Source: an uncultured Blautia sp.
GTDB taxonomy: Bacteria; Bacillota; Clostridia; Lachnospirales; Lachnospiraceae
DNA: 64,000 bases
Assembly: GCA_937893675.1 (NCBI GenBank)
Contig: CALBGI010000068.1
Span: forward strand, 1 to 64,000
Direction: 5' to 3'
Part shown: positions 9,270-17,017 of the stretch, one piece after another
Numbering within the stretch: the stretch's first letter is position 1
Layout of the letters: each line of letters opens with the position of its first letter
Translations under genes and position numbers: made by a program
The notes under the pieces: model-generated
The model's database searches: none
The model's input: the letters and a program-made list of their open reading frames with translations, nothing else
Told to the model about the DNA's origin: nothing

Positions 9270-11162
9270 TCAGATGCCCAGTGCAGTTCTCTTTTCTTCG
9301 ATTCTTTCAATCATCAGATCAACTAATTTGTCAATGTCTTTCTCAACTGTGTAAGCAGCGCCTGTCCACTGTCTTGTTCCCTCTGTGAGGAGCTGTCCCA
9401 TCTGGTCAGAACCGGAAACATAAGGATCCACGCCGAGGAAGGTGTCGATACCGGTACCAACAACGTAGTTACCGATGGATACTGCTTTTTCGGACATCCA
9501 CTCAGGAGCACAGCCCACTACCGGAAGCTGATGGATCTGAAGACCTGCATCCTTGGCCAGCTCTGCTGCAAGATTCATCATACGGGAAATATCCACGCAG
9601 GAGCCCATGTGCAGTACCGGCGGGATATCTGCCAGCTCACATACTCGTTTCAGACCATCGCCGCAGAGATCTTTGGCTGCCTTGTCCATAAGACCTGCTT
9701 TTGCAGCTGCCTGTGCGGAACATCCGGAAGCAATGATGATAATATCGTTTGCGATACATTTTTTCATAAGCTCAATGTGTGCATAGTCCGGACGGATCTT
9801 CGGGTTGTTGCAGCCAACCATGGCAACAGCACCACGGATAACACCGGAAGTAATACACTCAAGAAGCGGTTTTGTTGTTCCGAGCTCGTCAACCTGAGAG
9901 TTGGTAACGCCGTCCAGGACTTTAACAATCGCTTCTACAGAGTAGCCTACCGTAGCTTTCTGTTTCAGCTGCGGAATGTGTACAAGCTCCGGTTTTCTGT
10001 TCTTGAAGTTATCAATCGCCATCTTAACGATCGCTTTTGCATTCTCTCCTGCTGTCTCTGCGTTAAATCTGATGAATTCAGAATCCGGCATCTGCGCGAT
10101 CGGAGAAGTTGTTACGAATTTTGTGTGGAAGCATTTGCTCAGCGGTCCCAATGCAGGGAAGATACACTGAACGTCTACAACGATCGCCTCACAGGCACCT
10201 GTAAGAACAACGTTTTCCTGCTGCAGGAAGTTACCTGCCATCGGAATACCGCGGCGCATTGCAACCTCGTTTGAAGTACAGCATACACCGGATACGGTGA
10301 TTCCTTTTGCACCTACGGATTTTGCGTAATCGATCATTTCCTTGCTGTCTGCATATTCGCAGATCATCTCGGAAAGACTCGGATCATGTCCGTGAACAAC
10401 AATGTTTACATTCTCTTCCACCATAACACCAAGGTTTGCCTCAGTATCGATCGGCTTCGGAGTTCCGAACAGAACGTCAGAGAACTCTGTTCCCATCATG
10501 GAACCGCCCCATCCGTCTGCAAGACCACAGCGCAGAGACTGTTTTACAAGAGCCTCCGGAAGAGAAGAACATCCCATATGGGTCATATGTAAGGAAGAAG
10601 CAACCTCTCTGTCGATTGCGCGCGGCGCGATCTCGTTCTCGATCAGTTTTTCCTTCTGGCCTTCCGGCATTCTGTCCAGGAATCTCTGGTAACCAAAGGG
10701 TTTTCCGTATTCCATCAGACCAACCTCAGCCATCTCATGAGCCAGATCATAAATATCCTTGCCCTCTGTTTCCACACCCCACTCTTTTGCGATGCGGATC
10801 AGTTTCTCCGGATCTTTTACCGTGTAGTTTCCGTCAGCTTTTGCGCAGTGCAGGGTGTGACAGATCTCACGTCCGTGATCGGAATGAGTCGCTGCGCCGC
10901 CTGCGGTAAATTTCAGGAAGTTTCTTCCTACGATACCGTGTACGTCACATCCACAGATACCTCTGGGCGCCTTCGGTGTGATACGGCAGGGTCCCATCGA
11001 ACAGATACGGCAGCAGATACCTTTCTCACCGAATTTGCAGTGTGGAGTCTGGTTTTTCACGCGCATCTGCCAGGAGTCTGCGCCTACTTTGGCACCGGTC
11101 TCAAGCAGTCGGTTAGTGGCAGCTTCAAACTCTTCCACTGTAGTCAATTTGAATTCACTCAT
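9270..11162 (-). CDS. acsA: Anaerobic carbon monoxide dehydrogenase catalytic subunit
   Basis: The 630-residue CooS-type subunit interconverts CO2 and CO and feeds CO to acetyl-CoA synthase. The N-terminal cysteine cluster for the B and D centres is visible (C-K-F-G-E-K-G-I-C-C-R-I-C-S-M-G-P-C, then G-I-C-G-C). C-cluster ligands appear in H-G-H-D-P-S, G-V-C-C-T, C-I-F-P-A, G-C-N-N-P-K, S-G-C-S-A-Q and G-S-C-V-D, in family order. AAGGAGG precedes the ATG. It is followed by cooC and acsB on the same strand. Confidence 0.97.
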   Translation of the reverse strand: MSEFKLTTVEEFEAATNRLLETGAKVGADSWQMRVKNQTPHCKFGEKGICCRICSMGPCRITPKAPRGICGCDVHGIVGRNFLKFTAGGAATHSDHGREICHTLHCAKADGNYTVKDPEKLIRIAKEWGVETEGKDIYDLAHEMAEVGLMEYGKPFGYQRFLDRMPEGQKEKLIENEIAPRAIDREVASSLHMTHMGCSSLPEALVKQSLRCGLADGWGGSMMGTEFSDVLFGTPKPIDTEANLGVMVEENVNIVVHGHDPSLSEMICEYADSKEMIDYAKSVGAKGITVSGVCCTSNEVAMRRGIPMAGNFLQQENVVLTGACEAIVVDVQCIFPALGPLSKCFHTKFVTTSPIAQMPDSEFIRFNAETAGENAKAIVKMAIDNFKNRKPELVHIPQLKQKATVGYSVEAIVKVLDGVTNSQVDELGTTKPLLECITSGVIRGAVAMVGCNNPKIRPDYAHIELMKKCIANDIIIIASGCSAQAAAKAGLMDKAAKDLCGDGLKRVCELADIPPVLHMGSCVDISRMMNLAAELAKDAGLQIHQLPVVGCAPEWMSEKAVSIGNYVVGTGIDTFLGVDPYVSGSDQMGQLLTEGTRQWTGAAYTVEKDIDKLVDLMIERIEEKRTALGI

Positions 11163-11360
11163 TATAGACCTCCTTAAAATGTACGCTTTTGTACGTTTTT
11201 AATAATATAGTGATTATTTTTCATAAACCACAGGCGGGAACCCATCCCCTCCCATGGGTTATTTTTTTGCGCATGACAGGCAGGGCGCCTGTCATATGTC
11301 AAAGCCCCGCCGCAATGCAAAGGCAACGGGCTTCCGGGCTTTTGACACGGTAATTATATT
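11163..11360 (-). other. Structured intergenic region between cooC2 and acsA
   Basis: Three inverted repeats stand in 110 bases. TGTCAAAGCCC at 11297-11307 pairs with 11336-11347 with one bulged base. ATGACAGGC at 11273-11281 pairs with 11287-11295. AACCCAT at 11239-11245 pairs with 11254-11260. A direct repeat GTACG lies just upstream of the acsA ribosome site. No clear -35/-10 pair for acsA was found, although an AT-rich TATATT is present near 11204. The region may set the ratio of acsA to the accessory genes upstream. Confidence 0.5.
11239..11268 (+). terminator. Terminator-like hairpin on the plus strand upstream of acsA
   Basis: AACCCAT pairs with ATGGGTT across an 8-base loop and is followed on the plus strand by ATTTTTTT. 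All annotated genes here are on the minus strand, so this would end an antisense or divergent transcript. Confidence 0.4.
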
Positions 11361-12131
11361 TTACAGATCAAGCTTGTCGACAATGCTGCGAAGAGCCATT
11401 TTCACCGGATTATCCTGGGGCAGGGATGCCGTCGGCCGCCCTTCACAGTCGTATTCATAGACCGTGTCATCCTGGGGTACCACGCCCAGAAGGTTCAGTC
11501 CCTGAAGTTCAATCTCTTCCCGGATCCCCTCATTCAGCTCTCCCTTCGGCGCCCGGTTGATGATCAGACCAACCGTTGCCGGCTTCATGTCACATTCCTC
11601 GATAAGACGGGCGATCCTGCCAACTGCCTGTACCCCTCTTCTCGAACAGTCGCTGACGAGAATGGCTGTCTGCATGGAAGGAAGCACACCTCTGCTGATG
11701 TGCTCCATCCCAGCCTCATTATCCACTACAAAATAGGGATAATTGTTCTGGTATTTTGCAAGCTGGCTCTGAAGAAGTCCGTTGACAAAGCAGTAGCAGC
11801 CCTTGCCCTGGGTTCTTCCCATCACCAGAAGATCAAAATCATCATCCTCCACCAGCGCATCCTCGAAACGCAGCTCCGCATAATCCGCTTTCGTCATTCC
11901 CGGAGGAATCGGATTTTCTTTTGCCATCTCCGAGCGGGCAATTTCCTCCCGGACATCTCCCAGCGTAGTATCTATTTTTACACCGAGAACCTCATTCAAG
12001 TTCGAGTTGGCATCTGCGTCTACCGCAAGAACCGGTCCTTTTCCCTGCTCGCAGAGATACTGGATCAGCATGCCGCACAGGGTGGTTTTTCCCACTCCGC
12101 CCTTTCCGGCCACTGCAATTACATGTGCCAT
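11361..12131 (-). CDS. cooC: CooC-type nickel-loading ATPase 2
   Basis: This 256-residue paralogue of the downstream CooC has K-G-G-V-G-K-T-T (residues 10-17) and a C-x-C motif at Cys112 and Cys114 (G-C-Y-C-F). Family members bind one nickel per dimer through this motif and hydrolyse ATP during CODH maturation. It follows the cooT gene by 54 bases. The ATG has a strong GAGGAGG. Being upstream of acsA and next to cooT and a His-rich protein, it is the better candidate for CODH C-cluster loading, which is inference. Confidence 0.92.
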   Translation of the reverse strand: MAHVIAVAGKGGVGKTTLCGMLIQYLCEQGKGPVLAVDADANSNLNEVLGVKIDTTLGDVREEIARSEMAKENPIPPGMTKADYAELRFEDALVEDDDFDLLVMGRTQGKGCYCFVNGLLQSQLAKYQNNYPYFVVDNEAGMEHISRGVLPSMQTAILVSDCSRRGVQAVGRIARLIEECDMKPATVGLIINRAPKGELNEGIREEIELQGLNLLGVVPQDDTVYEYDCEGRPTASLPQDNPVKMALRSIVDKLDL

Positions 12132-12185
12132 TTCTTGTGCCTCCTCAATATGATTTTGCTGTTTTCTATATCTAATTTCTTTATG

Positions 12186-12368
12186 CTACTCGCAGGTGAG
12201 CTTCACAACGCTGTTGGCAAGGTCAACCATCAGGATGCTTCCCTTAACCACTCTCTCGTCGCCCATAATGTCGCGGAGGATCACATTCTCCCCCTCCACA
12301 TCAATACGGCTCACATTGCGGAATATCACAGAATCATCGCTCTGCTTATATACAGTTGCAAGACACAT
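12186..12368 (-). CDS. cooT: CooT-family small nickel-binding protein
   Basis: The 60-residue protein starts M-C-L-A-T-V, as in CooT, where Cys2 is part of the nickel site of a dimeric, mostly beta-strand protein. The rest (V-F-R-N-V-S-R-I-D-V, then G-S-I-L-M-V-D-L) fits the family. CooT is thought to supply nickel for CODH maturation. It begins 3 bases after the His-rich gene stops and has AGGAGGTG upstream, so the two are almost certainly co-translated. Confidence 0.88.
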   Translation of the reverse strand: MCLATVYKQSDDSVIFRNVSRIDVEGENVILRDIMGDERVVKGSILMVDLANSVVKLTCE

Positions 12369-12371
12369 AGG

Positions 12372-12779
12372 TTACACCTCCTGCTTCAGTTCTTCTTTCA
12401 CCAGGGAAAGTGCAAGTCCCAGACGCATGTTTCCCTTCTGAAAATCGGAAACGCCTTCCTTGATCGTGCGTGCAGCTGCTTCCATTCCCAACTTGCTCAG
12501 ATTGTCTGCCATCTGGTCAAGCTCTGCCGCATGATGCTCGTTATGCTGCAGCATATACGTCAGAAGAGCAACTGTTTCATTCTTACAGTCACCGCCCTGG
12601 CAGGAGCCGCAATGTCCCTGTTCATGGCTGCAGGCACTCTCATGGCTGTGCTCGTGACCTTCGCTGTTCTCATGACTGTGAGAGTGGCTGTGCGTCACGC
12701 CGTTTTCATGGGTATGCGCATGGCTGTGCTCATGTCCATGATGAATCAGGTTGCCGTTTTCGTCTTTGATTAAGTGCAT
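12372..12779 (-). CDS. Histidine-rich metal-binding protein, likely nickel chaperone or store
   Basis: This 135-residue protein has an extremely His-rich N-terminus with 17 histidines in the first 56 residues, mostly in H-x-H repeats, followed by cysteines at about 57, 60 and 65. The C-terminal half (about 68-135) has no such repeats and looks helical (M-L-Q-H-N-E-H-H-A-A-E-L, then two further helices). It is the first gene of the cooT-cooC2 unit, downstream of a strong promoter. CooJ of Rhodospirillum is a His-rich nickel chaperone of CODH; this protein looks like a functional counterpart with the His tail at the other end. That role is inferred from composition and position. Confidence 0.72.
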   Translation of the reverse strand: MHLIKDENGNLIHHGHEHSHAHTHENGVTHSHSHSHENSEGHEHSHESACSHEQGHCGSCQGGDCKNETVALLTYMLQHNEHHAAELDQMADNLSKLGMEAAARTIKEGVSDFQKGNMRLGLALSLVKEELKQEV

Positions 12780-12835
12780 ATCTGCTCCTTTCTGTCTCCC
12801 GGAAAACAGGTTTTTCCTGCATCAGGGCAGACTTA

Positions 12836-12851
12836 TGACAAGAATTTGTCA
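12836..12851. promoter_or_regulatory. Palindromic candidate operator at the CODH accessory promoter
   Basis: TGACAAGAATTTGTCA is a perfect 6-base inverted repeat with a 4-base centre. It lies just downstream of the -10 box, at about +3 to +18 of the predicted transcript, where a bound repressor would block transcription. No regulator gene is adjacent. Confidence 0.5.
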
Positions 12852-12860
12852 ATTTATAAT

Positions 12861-12889
12861 ATTATACATCTTAAAGCAGCGATTATCAA
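12861..12889 (-). promoter_or_regulatory. Sigma-A-type promoter for the CODH maturation genes
   Basis: TTGATA and TATAAT on the minus strand are separated by exactly 17 bases, about 80 bases before the His-rich gene. This is one of the best promoter matches in the window and probably drives the His-rich gene, cooT and cooC2, perhaps reading on into acsA. Confidence 0.78.
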
Positions 12890-13098
12890 GGAAATAATTA
12901 TGAACAAGCAACAAAAGCTTGTCTTTTTCCAGAGACAATCTGTTCTTTTTTCCTGTATCCAGACAAAAAAATAACAGGATTGTTCAGAATTTAACGAGTT
13001 AATGTTGCAAATTTGTAATACTTGCGCAACCTGTCATTCACATTTTCATGGTATACTTGGACAAATATGTTGTTCAAGACCAAATATAAGGAGGAACT
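12890..13098 (+). promoter_or_regulatory. Divergent intergenic region with extended -10 promoter of the aldo/keto reductase
   Basis: The rest of the 319-base gap between the two divergent genes. On the plus strand ATGGTATACT at 13048-13057 is a TGn-extended -10 box about 40 bases before the reductase start. A loose GTTGC/GCAAC repeat lies upstream of it. Nothing coding is seen here. Confidence 0.5.
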
Positions 13099-13929
13099 AT
13101 GGTAAGACCTACAGTTTATCTCAACAATGACCGGCAAATGCCGCTCCTTGGATTCGGAGTATATCGTCTCGCAAATGACAGCACTGCCGTAAACGCCGTA
13201 GCCACAGCCCTTCAGAACGGATACCGTCTTGTAGACACTGCTTCTGTGTACAAAAACGAAGAAAGCGTAGGACGCGGCATTGCCGCTTCCGGCATCCCGC
13301 GCAAAGAACTGTTTATCACCAGCAAAATCTGGAACACCGCGCAGCGCCTGGGTGATGTCAAAGGTGCTTTTTTGCGCAGTCTGGAACGTTTGAAGCTGGA
13401 TTATATAGATTTGTATATGATTCACTGGCCGGTTCCCGGCTGTTATTTAAGCACCTGGAAAGAGCTGGAAGAAATTCTGGATACGGGACGTGCCTCCTCC
13501 ATCGGTGTCTGCAATTTTGAAATCCGCCATTTGGAAGAGCTCAAAAAGATCTCCGGGATCGTCCCCGCCGTAAACCAGATCGAATGTCACCCGCTCTGTT
13601 ATCCGACAGCCCTCATTGAGTACTGCAGGCAGAACGGCATCCAGGTACAGGCCTATGCCCCGCTGGCAAGAGGCGCCTATCTGGACAACGATATCATGTG
13701 CGTCCTCGGAACCAAATACGCGAAAACCCCCGCGCAGATCGGACTTCGCTGGGCCATCCAAAAAGGAATCTCCGTCATTCCGAAATCTGCCGATCCGGAA
13801 CGCATCATCAGCAATGCGGATATTTTTGATTTCGAAATCGAGCCGGAGGATATGGCAATTATCGAAACACTGAACGAGGATCTGCATGTCTCCGGCGTTC
13901 CGGAGGATCTGCGGGACATCCCCTTCTGA
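13099..13929 (+). CDS. Aldo/keto reductase
   Basis: This 276-residue single-domain NADPH-dependent reductase has the family tetrad: Asp in V-D-T-A-S-V-Y (with the following Tyr), Lys in T-S-K-I-W, and His in Y-M-I-H-W-P. The NADP-site motif I-P-K-S-A near residue 230 is present. The closest pattern is the 2,5-diketo-D-gluconate reductase group, but the substrate cannot be read from sequence. It stands alone on the plus strand between two minus-strand units and ends in a shared terminator. An AAGGAGG site supports the start. Confidence 0.9.
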   Translation: MVRPTVYLNNDRQMPLLGFGVYRLANDSTAVNAVATALQNGYRLVDTASVYKNEESVGRGIAASGIPRKELFITSKIWNTAQRLGDVKGAFLRSLERLKLDYIDLYMIHWPVPGCYLSTWKELEEILDTGRASSIGVCNFEIRHLEELKKISGIVPAVNQIECHPLCYPTALIEYCRQNGIQVQAYAPLARGAYLDNDIMCVLGTKYAKTPAQIGLRWAIQKGISVIPKSADPERIISNADIFDFEIEPEDMAIIETLNEDLHVSGVPEDLRDIPF

Positions 13930-13934
13930 CACAC

Positions 13935-14010
13935 AAAAAGAGCCGCTGCAAATCACAGCTCCGGAGACATCATTGCCGGAACGCAAATTTGCAGCAGCTC
14001 TTTTATTTTT
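13935..14010. terminator. Long hairpin shared by the aldo/keto reductase and gpsA
   Basis: AAAAGAGC-GCTGCAAAT pairs with ATTTGCAGC-GCTCTTTT around a 32-base inner part. T-rich ends on both strands allow termination of the converging genes. Confidence 0.8.
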
Positions 14011-14013
14011 GTT

Positions 14014-15027
14014 CTATTCCCAGGGAAGCATGGGCGTTTCCACCTTCTTATCCCTGAGCATCAGATCGATTACTGCCTCCGAGGCCGCTTTTCCCCCGAA
14101 GAGCACCTTATTTACTTCCTCGATGATCGGCATGTTCACGTCATACTTTTCCGCCAGAGCCTTGGCCGCTTTGGCAGAGTACACGCCCTCCACTACCATC
14201 TTCACTTCTTTCATGGCCTCTTCCATGGTATAGCCCTGCCCAATGAGATAGCCGGCCTTGCGGTTCCGGCTGTGTACGCTGGCACAGGTCACGATCAGAT
14301 CTCCCATTCCGGACAGGCCGTAAAAAGTTTCGATCCTCGCACCCATTTTTACGCCGAGCCGGGCGATCTCCGCAATCCCTCTTGTGATAAGCGCAGCTTT
14401 TGTATTGTCTCCATAACCCAGACCGTCCGCAGTTCCGGCCGCCAGGGCGATCACATTCTTAAGAGAGCCGCCCAGCTCAACCCCGAGGATATCCGGCGTA
14501 GTGTACACGCGGAATACCGGACTCATAAAAATCCCCTGAAGATACTCTGCAGTCTCCTTGGTGCGGGCACTGACAACGCAGGTAGTCGGAAGGCCGCGCC
14601 CTACCTCCTCCGCATGGCTGGGTCCCGACAGCACGCACACATCCGCCTGGGGAATTTCCTGCTCGATAATCTCGCTGAGCGTCATCAATGTATGCTCCTC
14701 CACACCTTTTGCCGCATTGACGATCTTCTGTCCTTTCTGCACATAGGGAGCCATGCAGTGCGCCGTACTTCTGGTAAACGGCGACGGCACCGCCAGGACT
14801 GCCACATCCGGCTTTCCCTTCAGGCAGCCTTCCAAATCCGTGGTAATCTCCATGTCCGCCGGAAGCTTTACTCCCGGAAGCTTGGAGGCGTGCTCTCTTT
14901 TTTCCCGGAGCATCGCAACCTCCTCTTCAAGAGCAGACCACAGCACCACCCGATGCCCATTGTTATAAAGCAGAAGTGCCAGCGCGGTTCCCCAGCTTCC
15001 TGCACCCAGTACACTGATTTTTGCCAT
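14014..15027 (-). CDS. gpsA: Glycerol-3-phosphate dehydrogenase [NAD(P)+]
   Basis: The 337-residue soluble enzyme reduces dihydroxyacetone phosphate to sn-glycerol 3-phosphate for phospholipid synthesis. It has the Rossmann motif G-A-G-S-W-G-T-A-L near residues 8-16, the A-A-K-G-V-E segment, and the N-terminal half of the active site with Lys in G-G-S-L-K-N. The ATG at 15027 is chosen because AGGAGG stands 8 bases before it; a TTG two codons upstream is too close to the ribosome site. It lies directly after plsY, whose product uses its glycerol 3-phosphate. Confidence 0.95.
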   Translation of the reverse strand: MAKISVLGAGSWGTALALLLYNNGHRVVLWSALEEEVAMLREKREHASKLPGVKLPADMEITTDLEGCLKGKPDVAVLAVPSPFTRSTAHCMAPYVQKGQKIVNAAKGVEEHTLMTLSEIIEQEIPQADVCVLSGPSHAEEVGRGLPTTCVVSARTKETAEYLQGIFMSPVFRVYTTPDILGVELGGSLKNVIALAAGTADGLGYGDNTKAALITRGIAEIARLGVKMGARIETFYGLSGMGDLIVTCASVHSRNRKAGYLIGQGYTMEEAMKEVKMVVEGVYSAKAAKALAEKYDVNMPIIEEVNKVLFGGKAASEAVIDLMLRDKKVETPMLPWE

Positions 15028-15039
15028 AATCAATACCTC

Positions 15040-15690
15040 CTAGTTATTTTTGTGAGATTTCCCCAAATATATCTTGCTCTCCGTCCCTCTGAACAGCCGG
15101 CTTATATTTGCCCGGTGACGGAACAGCGCCAGCGCGGTCAGAAGCCCCATCACCACATAGAGTTCCAGCGTCGGTGTTTTCGCCATGCCGTAAAATCCCA
15201 TTTCCCCGAACACGATCATCAGCACAAACGCCGCAATATACGCGCTTATGGAACACAGGGACACATAGTGTGTTGTAAAGAAAAGAACAAAGAACACCAC
15301 AAAACAGATCCAGAAAATCCGCATATCAAAAGCCATGATCATGCCAACCGAGGCCGCCACGCCCTTTCCTCCCCGAAATCCCAGGTAAAACGGAAAGTTA
15401 TGTCCCAGAACACAGCCCGCCGCAGCATAGAGACTGAGAAGCGGCAAAATTTCTCCGGCGCGCTCTCTAAACAGCAGACGCACAATGACCACAGCCGCCA
15501 CACATTTCAGCAGATCCCCCAAAAGAGTCAGCGCTCCGGCTTTTTTGCCGAACGTTCTCAGGGCATTGGTGGTTCCGGCATTTCCGCTTCCGTGTTCCCG
15601 GATATCCGTATGGTGCATTTTTCCGATGATATATGAGGTCTGAAACAGGCCGCACACATAGCCGATGGCAAGACAGATCAAACGTTCCAT
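15040..15690 (-). CDS. plsY: Acyl-phosphate:glycerol-3-phosphate acyltransferase
   Basis: This 216-residue integral membrane protein transfers an acyl group from acyl-phosphate to glycerol 3-phosphate, the first acylation of phospholipid synthesis. The three PlsY motifs are seen: G-S-G-N-A-G-T-T-N near residue 34, G-H-N-F-P-F-Y-L-G-F-R-G-G-K-G-V-A near 97, and a C-terminal hydrophobic region with five or so membrane segments. It starts one base after the der stop and precedes gpsA. Confidence 0.94.
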   Translation of the reverse strand: MERLICLAIGYVCGLFQTSYIIGKMHHTDIREHGSGNAGTTNALRTFGKKAGALTLLGDLLKCVAAVVIVRLLFRERAGEILPLLSLYAAAGCVLGHNFPFYLGFRGGKGVAASVGMIMAFDMRIFWICFVVFFVLFFTTHYVSLCSISAYIAAFVLMIVFGEMGFYGMAKTPTLELYVVMGLLTALALFRHRANISRLFRGTESKIYLGKSHKNN

Positions 15691-15691
15691 G

Positions 15692-17017
15692 CTATTCCTT
15701 CTCTCCCCGCTCGCGGATAATGAATTTCAGGGAAGTTCCCCGGAATCCGAACGCATCGCGGATTTTGTTCTCCAGATATCTTGTGTAGGAAAAATGCATC
15801 AGCTCTTTGTCATTGACAAAAATCACAAAGGTGGGCGGACGCACGGCAACCTGTGTCATATAGAAAATCTTCAGGCGCTTTCCCTTGTCCGAGGGCGGCT
15901 GCTGCAGCGCAACCGCTTCTGTGAGAATCTCATTGAGCACGCCCGTCTGGATACGCAGCGTCTGATTCTCAATAACCGTATCGATCGTCTCAAAAAGCTT
16001 CGGAATACGCTGCCCTGTTTTCGCGGAAATAAACAGAAGCTCCGCATAGGGCATGTACGCCAGCACCTCCCGGATACGGTTGGTGTGCTTATATATGGTC
16101 TTGTCATTTTTTTCAATGGCGTCCCATTTGTTCACTGCAATGATGACGCCCTTCCCCCGCTCATGGGCGATCCCGGCAATTTTTGCATCCTGCTCGGTCA
16201 CCCCTTCCGTGGCGTCGATCATGATCACCACAATGCTGGCTCTCTCCACAGCAGTCACCGTGCGTATCACACTGTACCGCTCAATCTCTTCTTTTACCTT
16301 GCCTTTGCGGCGAAGTCCCGCAGTATCGATAAAAATATATTCTCTGCCCTGCCAGGTCACCCTGGTATCCACCGCATCTCTGGTGGTTCCGGCAATGTCG
16401 GACACAATCACACGCTCCTCCCCGAGAAGCTTGTTGATCAGAGAGGATTTTCCCACATTGGGCTTTCCCACAATGGCGATACGCGGAATATCGTCGTCTT
16501 CCTCTTCTCCCGCGTCCTCCGGAAAATGCTTCACCACCTCGTCCAACATGTCCCCAAGGCCCATGCGGTTGGCAGCGGAAATCGCCACCGGCTCTCCGAT
16601 TCCCAGATTGTAAAACTCATACACATCCATCATATACTTCTGGACGCTGTCCACCTTATTTACAACAAGCACCACAGGCTTGCCGCTTCGGCGGAGCATA
16701 TCCGCCACCTTGGCGTCCGCGTCCTGAAGCCCCTGCTTCACGTCCGTAATAAAAATAATCACATCTGCCGTATCAATGGCGATCTGCGCCTGCTCCCGCA
16801 TCTGTGACAAAATAATATCGCTGCTCTCCGGCTCGATCCCGCCTGTGTCGATCAGGGTGAAGGACTTATCCAGCCAGGTGGCATCCGCATAAATACGGTC
16901 CCTTGTCACGCCGGGTGTATCCTTCACAATGGAAATCATATCTCCGGCCAGCACATTAAATAATGTGGATTTCCCTACATTAGGCCTTCCCACAATCGCA
17001 ACTACCGGTCTGCTCAT
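15692..17017 (-). CDS. der: Ribosome biogenesis GTPase Der (EngA)
   Basis: The 441-residue protein has two tandem GTPase domains with P-loops G-R-P-N-V-G-K-S-T near residue 10 and G-K-P-N-V-G-K-S-S near 184, N-K-V-D and N-K-W-D specificity motifs, and a C-terminal KH-like domain. It is needed for maturation of the 50S subunit. The first 38 bases overlap the end of the DUF512 gene, and an AAGGAG site lies inside that gene, so the two are translationally linked. Confidence 0.96.
   Translation of the reverse strand: MSRPVVAIVGRPNVGKSTLFNVLAGDMISIVKDTPGVTRDRIYADATWLDKSFTLIDTGGIEPESSDIILSQMREQAQIAIDTADVIIFITDVKQGLQDADAKVADMLRRSGKPVVLVVNKVDSVQKYMMDVYEFYNLGIGEPVAISAANRMGLGDMLDEVVKHFPEDAGEEEDDDIPRIAIVGKPNVGKSSLINKLLGEERVIVSDIAGTTRDAVDTRVTWQGREYIFIDTAGLRRKGKVKEEIERYSVIRTVTAVERASIVVIMIDATEGVTEQDAKIAGIAHERGKGVIIAVNKWDAIEKNDKTIYKHTNRIREVLAYMPYAELLFISAKTGQRIPKLFETIDTVIENQTLRIQTGVLNEILTEAVALQQPPSDKGKRLKIFYMTQVAVRPPTFVIFVNDKELMHFSYTRYLENKIRDAFGFRGTSLKFIIRERGEKE

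Noticed and set aside
11163..11360. Cobalamin or nickel riboswitch before acsA
   Set aside because: The stems do not match the B12-box or the NiCo consensus that I could recognise, so it is left as a structured gap.
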